From: Ancylobacter mangrovi
Lineage (GTDB): Bacteria > Pseudomonadota > Alphaproteobacteria > Rhizobiales > Xanthobacteraceae
Assembly (NCBI RefSeq): GCF_024752355.1
Contig: NZ_JANTHZ010000002.1
Coordinates: 744,001 to 808,000, forward strand
Reading direction: 5' to 3'
DNA length: 64,000 nucleotides
This document shows, one piece after another, positions 38,191-46,942 of this stretch (the first letter of the stretch is position 1; each line of letters opens with the position of its first letter). The notes beneath the pieces are model-generated. The model was not told the DNA's origin. It did not search any database and worked only from the letters and a program-made list of their open reading frames with translations. Both the position numbers and the translations under genes were made by a program.

Positions 38191-39201
38191 ATGAAACACT
38201 TGCAAGCCTTCGGACTTGGAGCGGTGACCGCTCTCGGCATGACGGCCATGTCCATGCTGCCCGCGGCGGCGGCCTGGCAGCCCACCCGGCCGGTCGAGTT
38301 CATCGTCCCTGCCGGCACCGGCGGCGGCGCCGACCAGATGGCCCGCACGCTTCAGGGCATCATCGCCAAGCACGACCTGATGCCGACGCAGCTCGTGGTG
38401 ATCAACAAGTCCGGTGGTGCCGGCGGCGAGGGCTTCCTCGACGTGAAGAGCAGCAAGGGCAATCCGCACAAGATCGTCATTACGCTGTCGAACCTGTTCA
38501 CCACCCCGCTCGCCACCGGCATTCCCTTCAACTGGAAGGACCTGACCCCGGTCGCGATGCTGGCGCTGGACGAGTTCGTGCTGTGGGTGAACGCCCAGGA
38601 GCCCTACAAGACCGTCCAGGAATATGTCGACGCCATCAAGGCGAAGCCTGACGGCACCTTCAAGATGGGTGGCACCGGCTCCAAGCAGGAAGACCAGATC
38701 ATCACCGTCGCCTTCCAGAAGGCGGTCGGCAAGAAGCTGACCTACATCCCGTACAAGGGCGGCGGCGAAGTGGCCGTGCAGCTCGTGGGCGGCCACATCA
38801 ACTCGTCGGTCAACAACCCGATCGAGGCGGTCTCCCAGTGGCGTGGCGACAAGCTGCGTCCGCTGTGCGTGTTCGACGAGAAGCAGCTCCCCTACACCGA
38901 CAAGATCCTCGGCGACCAGTCCTGGTCCTCGATCCCGACCTGTAAGTCGGCCGGTGTGGACGTCGAATACCTGATGCTCCGCGGCATCTTCATGCCCCCG
39001 GGCGTGAGCGACGAGCAGGTCGCCTACTTCGTCGACGTGTTCAAGAAGGTCCGCGAGACCCCCGAGTGGAAGCAGCTCATGAAGGATGGTGCCTTCAACC
39101 AGTCCTTCATGGCCGGCGACGAGTTCAAGGCCTGGATCGAGCAGGCCGAGGCCAACCACAAGGACCTGATGCAGGAAGCCGGCTTCATCGCGGGCAACTG
39201 A
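38191..39201 (+). CDS. Tripartite tricarboxylate transporter substrate-binding protein (TctC/Bug)
   Basis: 336 residues with a signal peptide (cleavage near AAAAWQ). The TctC/Bug fold shows as WQPTRPVEFIVPAGTGGGADQMAR at the mature start, seen as the pieces VEFIVPAG and GGGADQ. Typical Bug proteins bind carboxylates or related small acids through two water molecules. It is the first gene of tctC-tctB-tctA; a hairpin follows it. The ligand is not predictable. TTT systems are secondary, ion-coupled importers. Confidence 0.92.
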   Translation: MKHLQAFGLGAVTALGMTAMSMLPAAAAWQPTRPVEFIVPAGTGGGADQMARTLQGIIAKHDLMPTQLVVINKSGGAGGEGFLDVKSSKGNPHKIVITLSNLFTTPLATGIPFNWKDLTPVAMLALDEFVLWVNAQEPYKTVQEYVDAIKAKPDGTFKMGGTGSKQEDQIITVAFQKAVGKKLTYIPYKGGGEVAVQLVGGHINSSVNNPIEAVSQWRGDKLRPLCVFDEKQLPYTDKILGDQSWSSIPTCKSAGVDVEYLMLRGIFMPPGVSDEQVAYFVDVFKKVRETPEWKQLMKDGAFNQSFMAGDEFKAWIEQAEANHKDLMQEAGFIAGN

Positions 39202-39239
39202 TCGGCGGGCGACCGATGTCGCAAGCCCGATGACCTGAA

Positions 39240-39258
39240 GGCCGGCCGGGTGCCGGCC
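39240..39258 (+). other. GC stem-loop after tctC
   Basis: A 7-bp stem, GGCCGGC with GCCGGCC, has a 5-nt loop and lies 38 bp after the tctC stop. There is no T-tract. It is like the stem-loops after the two ABC binding-protein genes below, and could protect the binding-protein part of the mRNA or reduce read-through. Confidence 0.55.
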
Positions 39259-39467
39259 GTACGGAACGGATCCCCCGGGAGGGATCACGTCAGCCGCGGA
39301 TCGAGGCGGGGAAGTTCGGGCCGGTGCCTTCGGGCAGGTGCCGCGCTTTCCCGCCGAGCGGCCCGAAGCAAAGCAACGAAAACATAGAGCGAGCTGGCGA
39401 CAAGCGTACCGCCGACGGGTTCGTCCCGCCGGGTGGTCCTTTGCGCGGATTTTCGGAGACAATCGTG

Positions 39468-39968
39468 ATGGAACAGGCTCATCAAGGGGCCGGCGGTGGG
39501 GGACCCAAGCAGCGTGCCGTCGAACTCGGCACGGCGCTGCTGACCCTGCTGTTCGGCTTCATCGTCGTCTATGGAAGCCTCAGGGTCGGCGCCGGCTGGG
39601 ACGGCGGACCGCAGGCCGGCTTCTTTCCCTTCTATGTCGGACTCATCATCATCGGCTGCAGCGTGCTGAACCTGGTCTCCGCCTATCGCGAGGACCCGGT
39701 GGCTCTCTTCGCCGAATACAGCCAGCTCGGGCAGGTGCTGAAGGTTCTCGTCCCCTCCTGCATCTATGTCGCCCTGGTGCCGGCGCTGGGCATCTACGTC
39801 CCGTCGATCCTGCTCATCTTCGTCTTCATGGTGTGGCTGGGCAAATACGGCATCCCGCTGTCGCTCGCCGTGGCGTTCGGCGTGCCGATCTTCTTCTACA
39901 TCACGCTTGAGCGCTGGTTCCTCATCCCGCTCCCCAAGGGGCCGGTCGAGGCATTGCTCGGACTCTGA
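39468..39968 (+). CDS. Tripartite tricarboxylate transporter small subunit (TctB)
   Basis: 166 residues from the ATG at 39468, which has GGAG upstream. It has four hydrophobic segments (about 20-40, 50-70, 90-115 and 120-145) and the family feature GPQAGFFPFYVGLIII. TctB is the poorly conserved small membrane subunit of the transporter. The gap to tctA is 15 bp. Confidence 0.9.
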   Translation: MEQAHQGAGGGGPKQRAVELGTALLTLLFGFIVVYGSLRVGAGWDGGPQAGFFPFYVGLIIIGCSVLNLVSAYREDPVALFAEYSQLGQVLKVLVPSCIYVALVPALGIYVPSILLIFVFMVWLGKYGIPLSLAVAFGVPIFFYITLERWFLIPLPKGPVEALLGL

Positions 39969-39983
39969 CCAAGGACAGCGCCC

Positions 39984-41492
39984 ATGTTCGACAATTTCCT
40001 CAATCTGTACCACGGGTTCGGGATAGCCGCCGACCCGTTCAACATCCTCCTGATGGTGATCGGCATCCTGCTCGGCGTCATCATCGGCGTGCTGCCGGGA
40101 CTCGGCGGCGCCAACGGCGTCGCGATCCTGCTGCCGCTCACCTTCTCCATGTCGCCGACCTCGGCGATCATCCTGCTCAGCTGCATCTACTGGGGCGCGC
40201 TGTTCGGCGGCGCCATCACCTCGGTCCTGTTCAACATTCCAGGCGAACCATGGTCCGTGGCGACAACCTTCGACGGCCACCCGATGGCGCGGTCGGGGCG
40301 GGCGGGTGAAGCACTCACCGCGGCCTTCACCTCGTCCTTCGTCGGCGCCTTCTTCGCCATCATCATGATCACGCTGATCGCGCCGCTGGTCGCCCAGTTC
40401 GCGCTCCAGTTCGGTCCGGCCGAGAAGTTCGCGGTCTACTTCCTCGCCTTTGCCTCCTTCGTGGGCATGAGCAAGGAGCCGCCGGCCAAGACCGTCGTGT
40501 CGATGATGATCGGCTTCGCCCTCGCCTGCGTCGGCCTCGACATGGTGACCGGCCAGCTGCGCCTGACCTTCGGCTTCACCGAGCTGCTCAACGGCTTCGA
40601 CTTCCTCATCGCGGTCATCGGCCTGTTCGGCATCGGCGAAATCCTGCTGACGATGGAAGAGGGGCTCGAGTTCCGCGGCAAGGCGGCGAAGATCGATCCC
40701 AAGGTGGTGTGGAAGACCTGGAAGACGCTGCCGCGCTTCTGGGTGACCTCGCTGCGCTCCTGCATCATCGGCTGCTGGATGGGCATCACGCCCGCCGGCG
40801 CGACCCCGGCCTCGTTCATGTCCTACGGCATCGCCAAGCGCGTGTCGAAGAACGGCAAGAACTTCGGCAATGGCGAGATCGAGGGCGTCGTGGCGCCGGA
40901 GACCGCCGCGCACGCCGCCGGCACCTCGGCCCTGCTGCCGATGCTGGCGCTGGGCGTCCCCGGTTCGCCGACCGCCGCGGTTCTGCTCGGCGGCCTGCTG
41001 ATCTGGGGCCTGCAGCCGGGTCCGATGCTGTTCGTCGAGCAGTCCGAGTTCGTGTGGGGCCTCATCGCCTCCATGTATCTCGGCAACGTGGTCGGCCTCG
41101 CCCTGGTGCTGACGACCGTGCCGCTGTTCGCCGCGATCCTGCGCATCCCCTTCTCGATCATCGCTCCGGTGATCCTGGTGATCTGCGCGATCGGTGCCTA
41201 CACGGTGAACAACAACGTGTTCGACGTGCTGATGATGATGGTGTTCGGTGTTCTCGGCTACCTGCTGAAGAAGACCAACTACCCGCTCGCCCCGCTGGTG
41301 CTGGCGATCGTTCTCGGCCCCAGCGCCGAGGAAGCGTTCCGCCAGTCGCTGCTGACCTCGGGCGGCTCGGTCACCATCTTCTGGTCGAACCCGCTGGTGT
41401 CGACGATCATGGGCCTCGGCCTGCTGGCCGGCCTGTGGCCGCTGGTGTCGCTCCTCCTCGCCAAGCTGCGCACGACGCCGCAGCCGGCCTGA
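39984..41492 (+). CDS. Tripartite tricarboxylate transporter large permease (TctA)
   Basis: 502 residues with about 12 membrane segments. The conserved TctA opening GVIIGVLPGLGGANGVAILLPLTF is visible in pieces (GVLPGLGG, ILLPLTF), and the second repeat has GVPGSPTAAVLLGGLLIWGLQPGP. It forms the ion-coupled channel with TctB, fed by TctC. A GC hairpin follows the stop. Confidence 0.95.
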   Translation: MFDNFLNLYHGFGIAADPFNILLMVIGILLGVIIGVLPGLGGANGVAILLPLTFSMSPTSAIILLSCIYWGALFGGAITSVLFNIPGEPWSVATTFDGHPMARSGRAGEALTAAFTSSFVGAFFAIIMITLIAPLVAQFALQFGPAEKFAVYFLAFASFVGMSKEPPAKTVVSMMIGFALACVGLDMVTGQLRLTFGFTELLNGFDFLIAVIGLFGIGEILLTMEEGLEFRGKAAKIDPKVVWKTWKTLPRFWVTSLRSCIIGCWMGITPAGATPASFMSYGIAKRVSKNGKNFGNGEIEGVVAPETAAHAAGTSALLPMLALGVPGSPTAAVLLGGLLIWGLQPGPMLFVEQSEFVWGLIASMYLGNVVGLALVLTTVPLFAAILRIPFSIIAPVILVICAIGAYTVNNNVFDVLMMMVFGVLGYLLKKTNYPLAPLVLAIVLGPSAEEAFRQSLLTSGGSVTIFWSNPLVSTIMGLGLLAGLWPLVSLLLAKLRTTPQPA

Positions 41493-41512
41493 GGACGCAT
41501 CCGACGAACCGG

Positions 41513-41538
41513 CCCGCCGCGTCTCCCGACGCGGCGGG
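41513..41538 (+). terminator. Strong GC hairpin after tctA
   Basis: A perfect 11-bp stem, CCCGCCGCGTC (41513-41523) with GACGCGGCGGG (41528-41538), has a 4-nt loop and starts 21 bp after the tctA stop. No T-tract follows, so termination would be partial or factor-assisted. The remaining 41539-41823 shows no gene I can support. Confidence 0.5.
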
Positions 41539-41823
41539 CGTCGAAGCGGCCGGGATCCCCCCAAGGTCCGGCCGCCGCCCATGCGAAGAGCGGCCGAGCC
41601 GCTCCCCGCCGGCTCCCTCACCCCCGGAGAGCGGAGATCGGGCAAAACGGGCGCCCGAGCGCTGCGCAGCCGCCCACCCCAGAAGGCGGCCCGCGACGGG
41701 CAGGGCGATACCGCACGGGAACGGGGAACGGGAGGCAATGCACATGCTCTACGCTTTTCACACCGCATCCGGGTCAGGGTCCCGCCGGGGCCACGCGACA
41801 CGACTTCTCGGGAAATGGACACG

Positions 41824-42555
41824 ATGATGAGCATCGAGAGCACCATTCGCCGAGTGAACGGAGGGGTCGCCAAGCTCTCCGTCGCGCCGCTGGAGGACAC
41901 GTCGACCTTCAAGAATCGCGCCTATGCGGCCCTCAAGGAAGTCATCGTCTCGCTCAACATCTACGACCAGCCCCATGAGGTGCGCCTCGACGAGCGCCAG
42001 CTCGCCCAGAGCCTCGGGGTCAGCCGCACGCCGGTGCGCGAGGCCATGGCCCAGCTCGAGCGCGAGGGCTTCGTCCACTCGGTGCCGCGCCGCGGCATCT
42101 ATGTGGTGCGCAAGACCAAGCGCGAGGTGATCGAGATGATCCAGGTCTGGGCGGCGCTGGAAAGCCTCGCCGCCCGCCTGATCACCCTGCACGCGACCGA
42201 CGAGGAGATCGGCCGGCTGCGCGAGATGTTCGCCTCCTTCGACGAGGGCGACGAGGCTCCGCACGCCAAGCTCGACGAATATTCGGAAGTGAACATCCAG
42301 TTCCACCAGACCATCATCGCCATGGGCGGCAACGGCATCCTGGTCAACCTGGCCGAGAACCTGTTCACCCACATGCGGATGATCCGGCGCAAGACGATCG
42401 GCGAGGAGGACCGGGCGGACCGCTCGATCCAGGACCACCTCGCCATCATCCAGGCGCTGGAGGCGCGCGACACCGACGCGGCCGAGCTTCTGGTGCGCAA
42501 CCACGCGCTCGGCCTCGCCGACCATGTGGCGCGCTTCGCCGACTATCTCGAATAG
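41824..42555 (+). CDS. GntR-family (FCD) regulator, probably of tctCBA
   Basis: 243 residues from the ATG at 41824; ATGs at 41815 and 41827 are also possible. The winged helix (about 25-90) has LDERQLAQSLGVSRTPVREAMAQLEREGF, seen as SRTPVREAM. The FCD domain (about 95-235) keeps metal-binding His-type positions (NIQFHQTI, RSIQDH and RNHALG). FCD regulators usually sense organic acids. Following tctCBA on the same strand, it is the likely local regulator; that is inference. A terminator follows. Confidence 0.87.
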   Translation: MMSIESTIRRVNGGVAKLSVAPLEDTSTFKNRAYAALKEVIVSLNIYDQPHEVRLDERQLAQSLGVSRTPVREAMAQLEREGFVHSVPRRGIYVVRKTKREVIEMIQVWAALESLAARLITLHATDEEIGRLREMFASFDEGDEAPHAKLDEYSEVNIQFHQTIIAMGGNGILVNLAENLFTHMRMIRRKTIGEEDRADRSIQDHLAIIQALEARDTDAAELLVRNHALGLADHVARFADYLE

Positions 42556-42631
42556 GCGGGTCCGGGCCGCGGCGCGACGGCGCCGCAGTCCTTCCAGGCC
42601 GGGCACCGGTTGCCCGAATGCCGACCTCTCC

Positions 42632-42665
42632 CCCGGCGGGTTCCTCGACCCCGTCGGGTCTTTTT
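42632..42665 (+). terminator. Rho-independent terminator after gntR
   Basis: CCCGGCGGG (42632-42640) pairs with CCCGTCGGG (42650-42658), with one G-T pair, followed by TC and TTTTT. An inner GACCC/GGGTC hairpin ending at the T-tract is an alternative fold. Confidence 0.75.
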
Positions 42666-42818
42666 GTTCCGGCCCGGCCGGGGCGGGGCCGCGCGTGCTT
42701 GTGACCGGGCCGGCGTTGCGCCGTGGCGGCGATTGCGATACCGACGAGGCGCGGGTCCCAAGCCGGCCCGCCACCCATCCCGTTGTGTCCGCCCGTGAAC
42801 GCAGGAGAGCCGGCCGGC

Positions 42819-43286
42819 ATGCTGCGCAGTCTGACCGATTTTATTGCCGAGATCGCCGGCGGCGTCCGCGACGAGGCCAGCTTCGCCGAGAACGACTACC
42901 GCCTCGCGGCGGCGGCGCTGCTGGTCCATGTGGTGACCATCGACGGCGTGATCGGCGCCGACGAGATGGCGAAGCTGCGCCGCCTGATCGCCTCCCGCTT
43001 CTCGATGGACGAGAACGAGGCCGAGGCGCTGCTGGAGGCGGCGATCGCGCGCGACGCCGAGGCGGTGGACCTCTACGCCTTCACCAGCGTGCTCAACCGC
43101 GCGCTCGACGACGAGGGCCGCCAGCGCATCGTCGAGATGATGTTCGAGGTCGGCTATGCCGATGGCGGGCTGACCGAGTTCGAGGACAATCTGGTCTGGC
43201 GCGCGGCGGAGCTGCTCAATGTCAGCTCGCGCGACCGGGTGCAGATCCGCAGGAAGGTGCGCGAGGGATTCGGAGAGGACGAATGA
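42819..43286 (+). CDS. TerB-family (tellurite resistance-like) protein
   Basis: 155 residues from the ATG at 42819, with AGGAG 11 nt upstream. It is an all-helical, acidic TerB fold: AAAALLVHVVTIDGVIGADE starts the first half and VGYADGGLTEFEDNLVWRAAELL the second, each with a metal-binding-like Asp/Glu turn. Stand-alone TerB proteins are common in Alphaproteobacteria and are not evidence of tellurite resistance. The gene precedes a glutamine amidotransferase gene on the same strand. Confidence 0.87.
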   Translation: MLRSLTDFIAEIAGGVRDEASFAENDYRLAAAALLVHVVTIDGVIGADEMAKLRRLIASRFSMDENEAEALLEAAIARDAEAVDLYAFTSVLNRALDDEGRQRIVEMMFEVGYADGGLTEFEDNLVWRAAELLNVSSRDRVQIRRKVREGFGEDE

Positions 43287-43390
43287 GCGCGCCGGCGCCG
43301 CGCCGCCTCGAAAGCGCCGAATCTGGCGCCTTCCTTGCTTGTCGATTCACTCCTCCGCGCCGCGCGCGCGCCTGACCGCTGCTGGAGACG

Positions 43391-44131
43391 ATGCCTCTTC
43401 CCGTCCTGATCGTCCTCCACCAGGAACATTCCTCCCCCGGCCGGGTCGGGCGTCTCCTGGTCGAGCGCGGCCATACGCTGGACATACGCCGGCCCTGCCT
43501 CGGCGAGGCGCTGCCGGATACGCTGGGCGCCCATGCCGGGGCGGTGATCTTCGGCGGCCCGCAGAGCGCCAACGACGTCCATGACTATGTGAAGGCCGAG
43601 ATCGACTGGATCGGCGTGCCGCTCGCCGAAGCCAAGCCGTTCCTCGGCATCTGCCTCGGCGCGCAGATGCTGGCCCGCACGCTGGGCGCGCGGGTGGCGC
43701 CCCATCCCGAGGGTCTGGTCGAGATCGGCTACTACCCGATCCGCGCCACCGGGGCGGCCGAGGCGCTGCTGGCGCCGCCGCCGGACGCCGAGGCCGACCT
43801 GTGTGAGCTCTGGCCCGATCACGTCTATCACTGGCACCGCGAGGGCTTCGAGCTGGCCGAGGGGGCGGAACTGCTCGCCGCCGGCGAGACCTTCCCGAAC
43901 CAAGCCTTCCGCTACGGGCCGGCCGCCTACGGGATCCAGTTCCACCCCGAGGTGACGCACCAGATGATGTGCCGCTGGACCGTGCGCGGCAGCGAGCGGC
44001 TCAGCCTGCCCGGGGCGCGTCCCTCGCGCGCCCATTTCCTCGACCGGCTGCAGCATGACGGGCGCATCCGCCTGTGGCTCGACGCCTTTCTCGACCACTG
44101 GCTGGCGAGCGGGCGCGTCTCGCCGGCCTGA
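43391..44131 (+). CDS. GMP synthase-like class I glutamine amidotransferase
   Basis: 246 residues. Nucleophile Cys88 lies in FLGICLGAQ and the His185-Glu187 pair in QFHPEV, so the triad is complete. It is a stand-alone amidotransferase domain, not GuaA; relatives with this layout act in glutamine or gamma-glutamyl-compound hydrolysis. It is convergent with a TetR gene (27-bp gap). The substrate is unknown. Confidence 0.87.
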   Translation: MPLPVLIVLHQEHSSPGRVGRLLVERGHTLDIRRPCLGEALPDTLGAHAGAVIFGGPQSANDVHDYVKAEIDWIGVPLAEAKPFLGICLGAQMLARTLGARVAPHPEGLVEIGYYPIRATGAAEALLAPPPDAEADLCELWPDHVYHWHREGFELAEGAELLAAGETFPNQAFRYGPAAYGIQFHPEVTHQMMCRWTVRGSERLSLPGARPSRAHFLDRLQHDGRIRLWLDAFLDHWLASGRVSPA

Positions 44132-44158
44132 GCGGCGAGCGGGCGCACCGGGCCGGAT

Positions 44159-44779
44159 TCAGGCCGCGTCCGGCTGGGGCGTGAGCATCAGGTCGAGGAA
44201 CTCACCGAGATCGCGCACGTCCTCCTCGATCCGGTCGTCGCGGCGGCTCGCCGAGGCGTGGAAGATGCCGTCGAGCATCAGGCCGATGCGCCGCGCGGTC
44301 TTGGCGGTGTCGGTCGGCCGGAACAGCCCGGATTCGATGCCCCGCCGCAGCGCGCCCTCGAGCAACACCTTCTCGCGGGCGTAGAAGCCGGCGATCATGG
44401 CCTCGATGGCGGGGTCGCTGGTGCCCGCGCTCGCATAGTCCGACATCAGCTTCACCATCAGCGCGGTGGTGGGGGCGAAGCTGATATGGGCGTCCAGCCA
44501 GGCGTTGATCTCGTCGCGCGGGTTGCCGGTGGCGACGCGGCGCTGCTCGTAGCCGGCGACGAGCTGCTCGATCGCGTGGCCCAGCGCGCAGCGCACCAGG
44601 TCGTCCTTGTTCTCGAAATAGTGGTAGAGCAGCCCGACATTGATGTCGCACACCATGGCGATGTCGCGCACGGTGACGACCGAATAGTGCCGCTCGGCGA
44701 ACAGCCGGAGCGCTTCCTCCAGGATCATTTCCCGACGCTCGGCCGGGTTGAGGCGCCGCCTCGCCGCCTTCGCGGTCAT
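44159..44779 (-). CDS. TetR/AcrR-family regulator divergent from ABC importer
   Basis: 206 residues. The helix-turn-helix lies at about 12-60, with VTVRDIAMVCDINVGLLYHYFENKDDLV visible as GLLYHYFENKDDL. It is divergently transcribed from the first ABC-monooxygenase operon across 137 bp. A 16-bp palindrome overlaps its own ribosome-binding region, which suggests autoregulation and joint control of the divergent operon. That is inference; the ligand is probably the importer's substrate or a product. Confidence 0.87.
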   Translation of the reverse strand: MTAKAARRRLNPAERREMILEEALRLFAERHYSVVTVRDIAMVCDINVGLLYHYFENKDDLVRCALGHAIEQLVAGYEQRRVATGNPRDEINAWLDAHISFAPTTALMVKLMSDYASAGTSDPAIEAMIAGFYAREKVLLEGALRRGIESGLFRPTDTAKTARRIGLMLDGIFHASASRRDDRIEEDVRDLGEFLDLMLTPQPDAA

Positions 44780-44788
44780 TGTGTCTCC

Positions 44789-44804
44789 TCCGTAGAACTA
44801 CGGA
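44789..44804. promoter_or_regulatory. Candidate TetR operator
   Basis: TCCGTAGAACTACGGA is an inverted repeat with 6-bp arms and a 4-bp centre. It starts 10 bp upstream of the tetR start codon and overlaps the GGAGG ribosome-binding site of that gene on the minus strand. It is the clearest palindrome in the divergent region. Confidence 0.6.
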
Positions 44805-44847
44805 ATTTTTGCCTTGCCTGTATGCTATGCATGCCCATTTGTTGGGC

Positions 44848-44876
44848 TTGCAGTCGATATTAAGTCACCGTTTAAT
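44848..44876 (+). promoter_or_regulatory. Possible promoter of the ABC1-monooxygenase operon
   Basis: TTGCAG (44848-44853), a 17-bp spacer, then TTTAAT (44871-44876). The -10 matches consensus at five of six positions and the -35 at three of six. It lies 40 bp upstream of the substrate-binding-protein start, in an AT-rich stretch. Confidence 0.45.
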
Positions 44877-44916
44877 AGCCTGGTCCAGCCCAATTCAGCG
44901 ACCAGGAGCTGCCCCG

Positions 44917-45996
44917 ATGAAGCGTATCTTTCAGGCCGCGGCCCTCGCCGTCGGCCTCGCCGCCGCGACCTTTGCAGGTTCGCTTCCCGCAGATGCCGCG
45001 CCGAAGAAGAGTTTCAAGCTCGCCTACACGGTCTACATCGGCTTCATGCCCTTCGCCTATCTCAAGCAGTCGGGCATCATGAAAAAATGGGCCGACAAGT
45101 ACGGCATCGATGTCGAGCTCATCCAGACCAATGACTATGTCGGGGGCGTCAACCAGTTCATCGCCGGCGACATGGACGCGGTCGGCGTCGCTTCGATGGA
45201 CGGGCTGACCATGCCGGCGGCCGGCGGCGTCGATACTTCGGTCTTCCTCATCACCGACTATTCGAACGGCAACGACATCCTCATGTCGAAGACCGCCAAG
45301 AGCGTGAAGGATCTGGTCGGCCAGGACGTCTACCTGCTGCAGTATTCGGTCTCGCACTATCTGCTGAACCGCGCCCTGCAGATGAACGGCATCGAGGACA
45401 CCTCCTCCGCCAAGGCGGTGAACATTTCCGACGCCGATATCTCGGCCGCCTATGTCTCGCAGGACACTGTGAAGAACGCGGTCTCCTGGAAGCCGCTGAC
45501 CGAGGACATGGAGAAGGTGCCGGGCACCACGGTGCTGTTCGATTCCTCGAAGATTCCCGGCGAGATCATGGACGTGTTCATCGCCCATACCGCGACGCTG
45601 AAGGACAACCCCGAATTCGCCAAGGCGGTGATCGGCGCCTGGTACGAGGCGCTCGGCATCCTGAAGGCGGGCGGCCCGAAGGCGGACGAGATGCGCGCCA
45701 TCATGACCAGCGCCATGGGCACGGATGCGAGCGGGCTGCAGTCGCAGATCGACACCACCCACTTCTTCTACACGCCGACCGAGGCCTACGACTTCCTGAC
45801 CTCGCCGGACAACGAGAAGATCTGGGACAACATCCGCACCTTCTGCTTCGACCAGGGCCTGTTCGGCCAGGGCGCGACCAGCGTGGATTCGATCGGCATC
45901 GAGGTCGCCGACGGCAACGTGCTGGGCGACAAGGGCAACATCAAGATGCGGATCAACGCCAGCTTCACCAAGGAAGCGGCCGACGGCAAGCTCTGA
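44917..45996 (+). CDS. ABC importer substrate-binding protein, urea-carboxylase-associated type
   Basis: 359 residues from the ATG at 44917 (AGGAG upstream), starting with a signal peptide that ends near ADAAPKK. The NMT1/THI5-like fold begins YTVYIGFMPFAYLKQSGIMKKW, seen as GFMPFAY. NDYVGGVNQF, DGLTMPAAGGVD and DYSNGND strongly recall the family found with urea carboxylase and guanidine metabolism. No carboxylase gene is present here; a flavin monooxygenase follows instead. The ligand is therefore open. A GC stem-loop follows the gene. Confidence 0.85.
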   Translation: MKRIFQAAALAVGLAAATFAGSLPADAAPKKSFKLAYTVYIGFMPFAYLKQSGIMKKWADKYGIDVELIQTNDYVGGVNQFIAGDMDAVGVASMDGLTMPAAGGVDTSVFLITDYSNGNDILMSKTAKSVKDLVGQDVYLLQYSVSHYLLNRALQMNGIEDTSSAKAVNISDADISAAYVSQDTVKNAVSWKPLTEDMEKVPGTTVLFDSSKIPGEIMDVFIAHTATLKDNPEFAKAVIGAWYEALGILKAGGPKADEMRAIMTSAMGTDASGLQSQIDTTHFFYTPTEAYDFLTSPDNEKIWDNIRTFCFDQGLFGQGATSVDSIGIEVADGNVLGDKGNIKMRINASFTKEAADGKL

Positions 45997-46014
45997 GCGC
46001 GCCCAAGGCGCGGC

Positions 46015-46040
46015 GCCGGCGCGGCTCCTCCCGCGCCGGC
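46015..46040 (+). other. GC stem-loop after the first ABC binding-protein gene
   Basis: A perfect 10-bp stem, GCCGGCGCGG (46015-46024) with CCGCGCCGGC (46031-46040), and a 6-nt loop start 18 bp after the stop. There is no T-tract. It separates the binding-protein gene from its permease gene. Confidence 0.7.
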
Positions 46041-46117
46041 CTGCCCGATCCCGACCGACGTAACCGCCCGACCCGTCCGTCTCCGGCCCCCTCGGCCCGC
46101 ATTCCGGCCCGGAAGGC

Positions 46118-46942
46118 ATGACCATGCGCCGCATCATCAACTACGCGCCCCGTCCGGGCGTGCGCATCATCCTCGCCGCCCTGCCCTTCATCGCGGTGCT
46201 GGCGATCTATGTGCTCGCCTCCAATGCGCGCCTCGCCGTCGAGCCGAACGACAAGCTCATGCCGGCGCTCGCGACCTTCTGGGCGACGCTGGTGCGCATG
46301 GCGACCACGGTCGACGTCGCCACCAAGACCTACCTGTTCTGGTGGGACACCTGGCTCAGCCTGTGGCGGCTGTTCCTCGGGCTCGGCATCTCGGCGCTGG
46401 TGGGGCTGGTGCTCGGCATCGTGGTCGGCTTCATCCCCTATCTGCGCTCGACCTTCGAGCCCTTCTTCGCCGCCTTCTCGCTGATCCCGCCGCTGGCGGT
46501 TCTGCCGATCCTGTTCATCATCTTCGGCCTCGGCGAGGTGTCGAAGATCGTGCTGATCGTGTTCGGCATCGCCCCCTTCATCATCCGCGACGTGATGCTG
46601 AGGGTGGCCTCGCTGCCCACCGAGCAGATCGTCAAGGCGCAGACGCTCGGCGCTTCCACCTGGCAGATGATCTCCGGCGTGGTGCTGCCGCAGGTGATGC
46701 CGCGCCTCATCGATTCGGTGCGGCTCTCGCTCGGCGCGGCGTGGCTGTTCGTCATCGCCGCCGAGGCCATCACCGCGGAGGGCGGGCTCGGCTACCGCAT
46801 CTTCCTGGTGCGGCGCTATCTCGCCATGGACGTGATCCTTCCCTACGTCGCCTGGATCACCCTGCTCGCCTTTCTCATGGATTACGTGCTGCGCAGGCTC
46901 TCCGCCGCCGCCTATCCGTGGGACAAGATCAAGGCGGCCTGA
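46118..46942 (+). CDS. ABC importer permease (ABC1)
   Basis: 274 residues with six membrane segments. The BPD/EAA loop appears as QIVKAQTLGASTWQMISGVVLPQVMPRLIDSVR, visible as TLGASTWQMI and VLPQVMPRLI. It belongs to the NitT/TauT/SsuC group and especially resembles permeases of the urea-carboxylase-associated importers. The ATPase gene starts directly after its stop codon (no gap). Confidence 0.9.
   Translation: MTMRRIINYAPRPGVRIILAALPFIAVLAIYVLASNARLAVEPNDKLMPALATFWATLVRMATTVDVATKTYLFWWDTWLSLWRLFLGLGISALVGLVLGIVVGFIPYLRSTFEPFFAAFSLIPPLAVLPILFIIFGLGEVSKIVLIVFGIAPFIIRDVMLRVASLPTEQIVKAQTLGASTWQMISGVVLPQVMPRLIDSVRLSLGAAWLFVIAAEAITAEGGLGYRIFLVRRYLAMDVILPYVAWITLLAFLMDYVLRRLSAAAYPWDKIKAA

Noticed and set aside
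42819-43286. A tellurite-resistance locus
   Set aside because: Only a stand-alone TerB-like protein is present, without terA, terC, terD or terE.
44780-44916. Guanidine riboswitch before the urea-carboxylase-type importer
   Set aside because: The 137-bp leader lacks the conserved ykkC/guanidine-I core elements, and a TetR operator-like palindrome is present instead.
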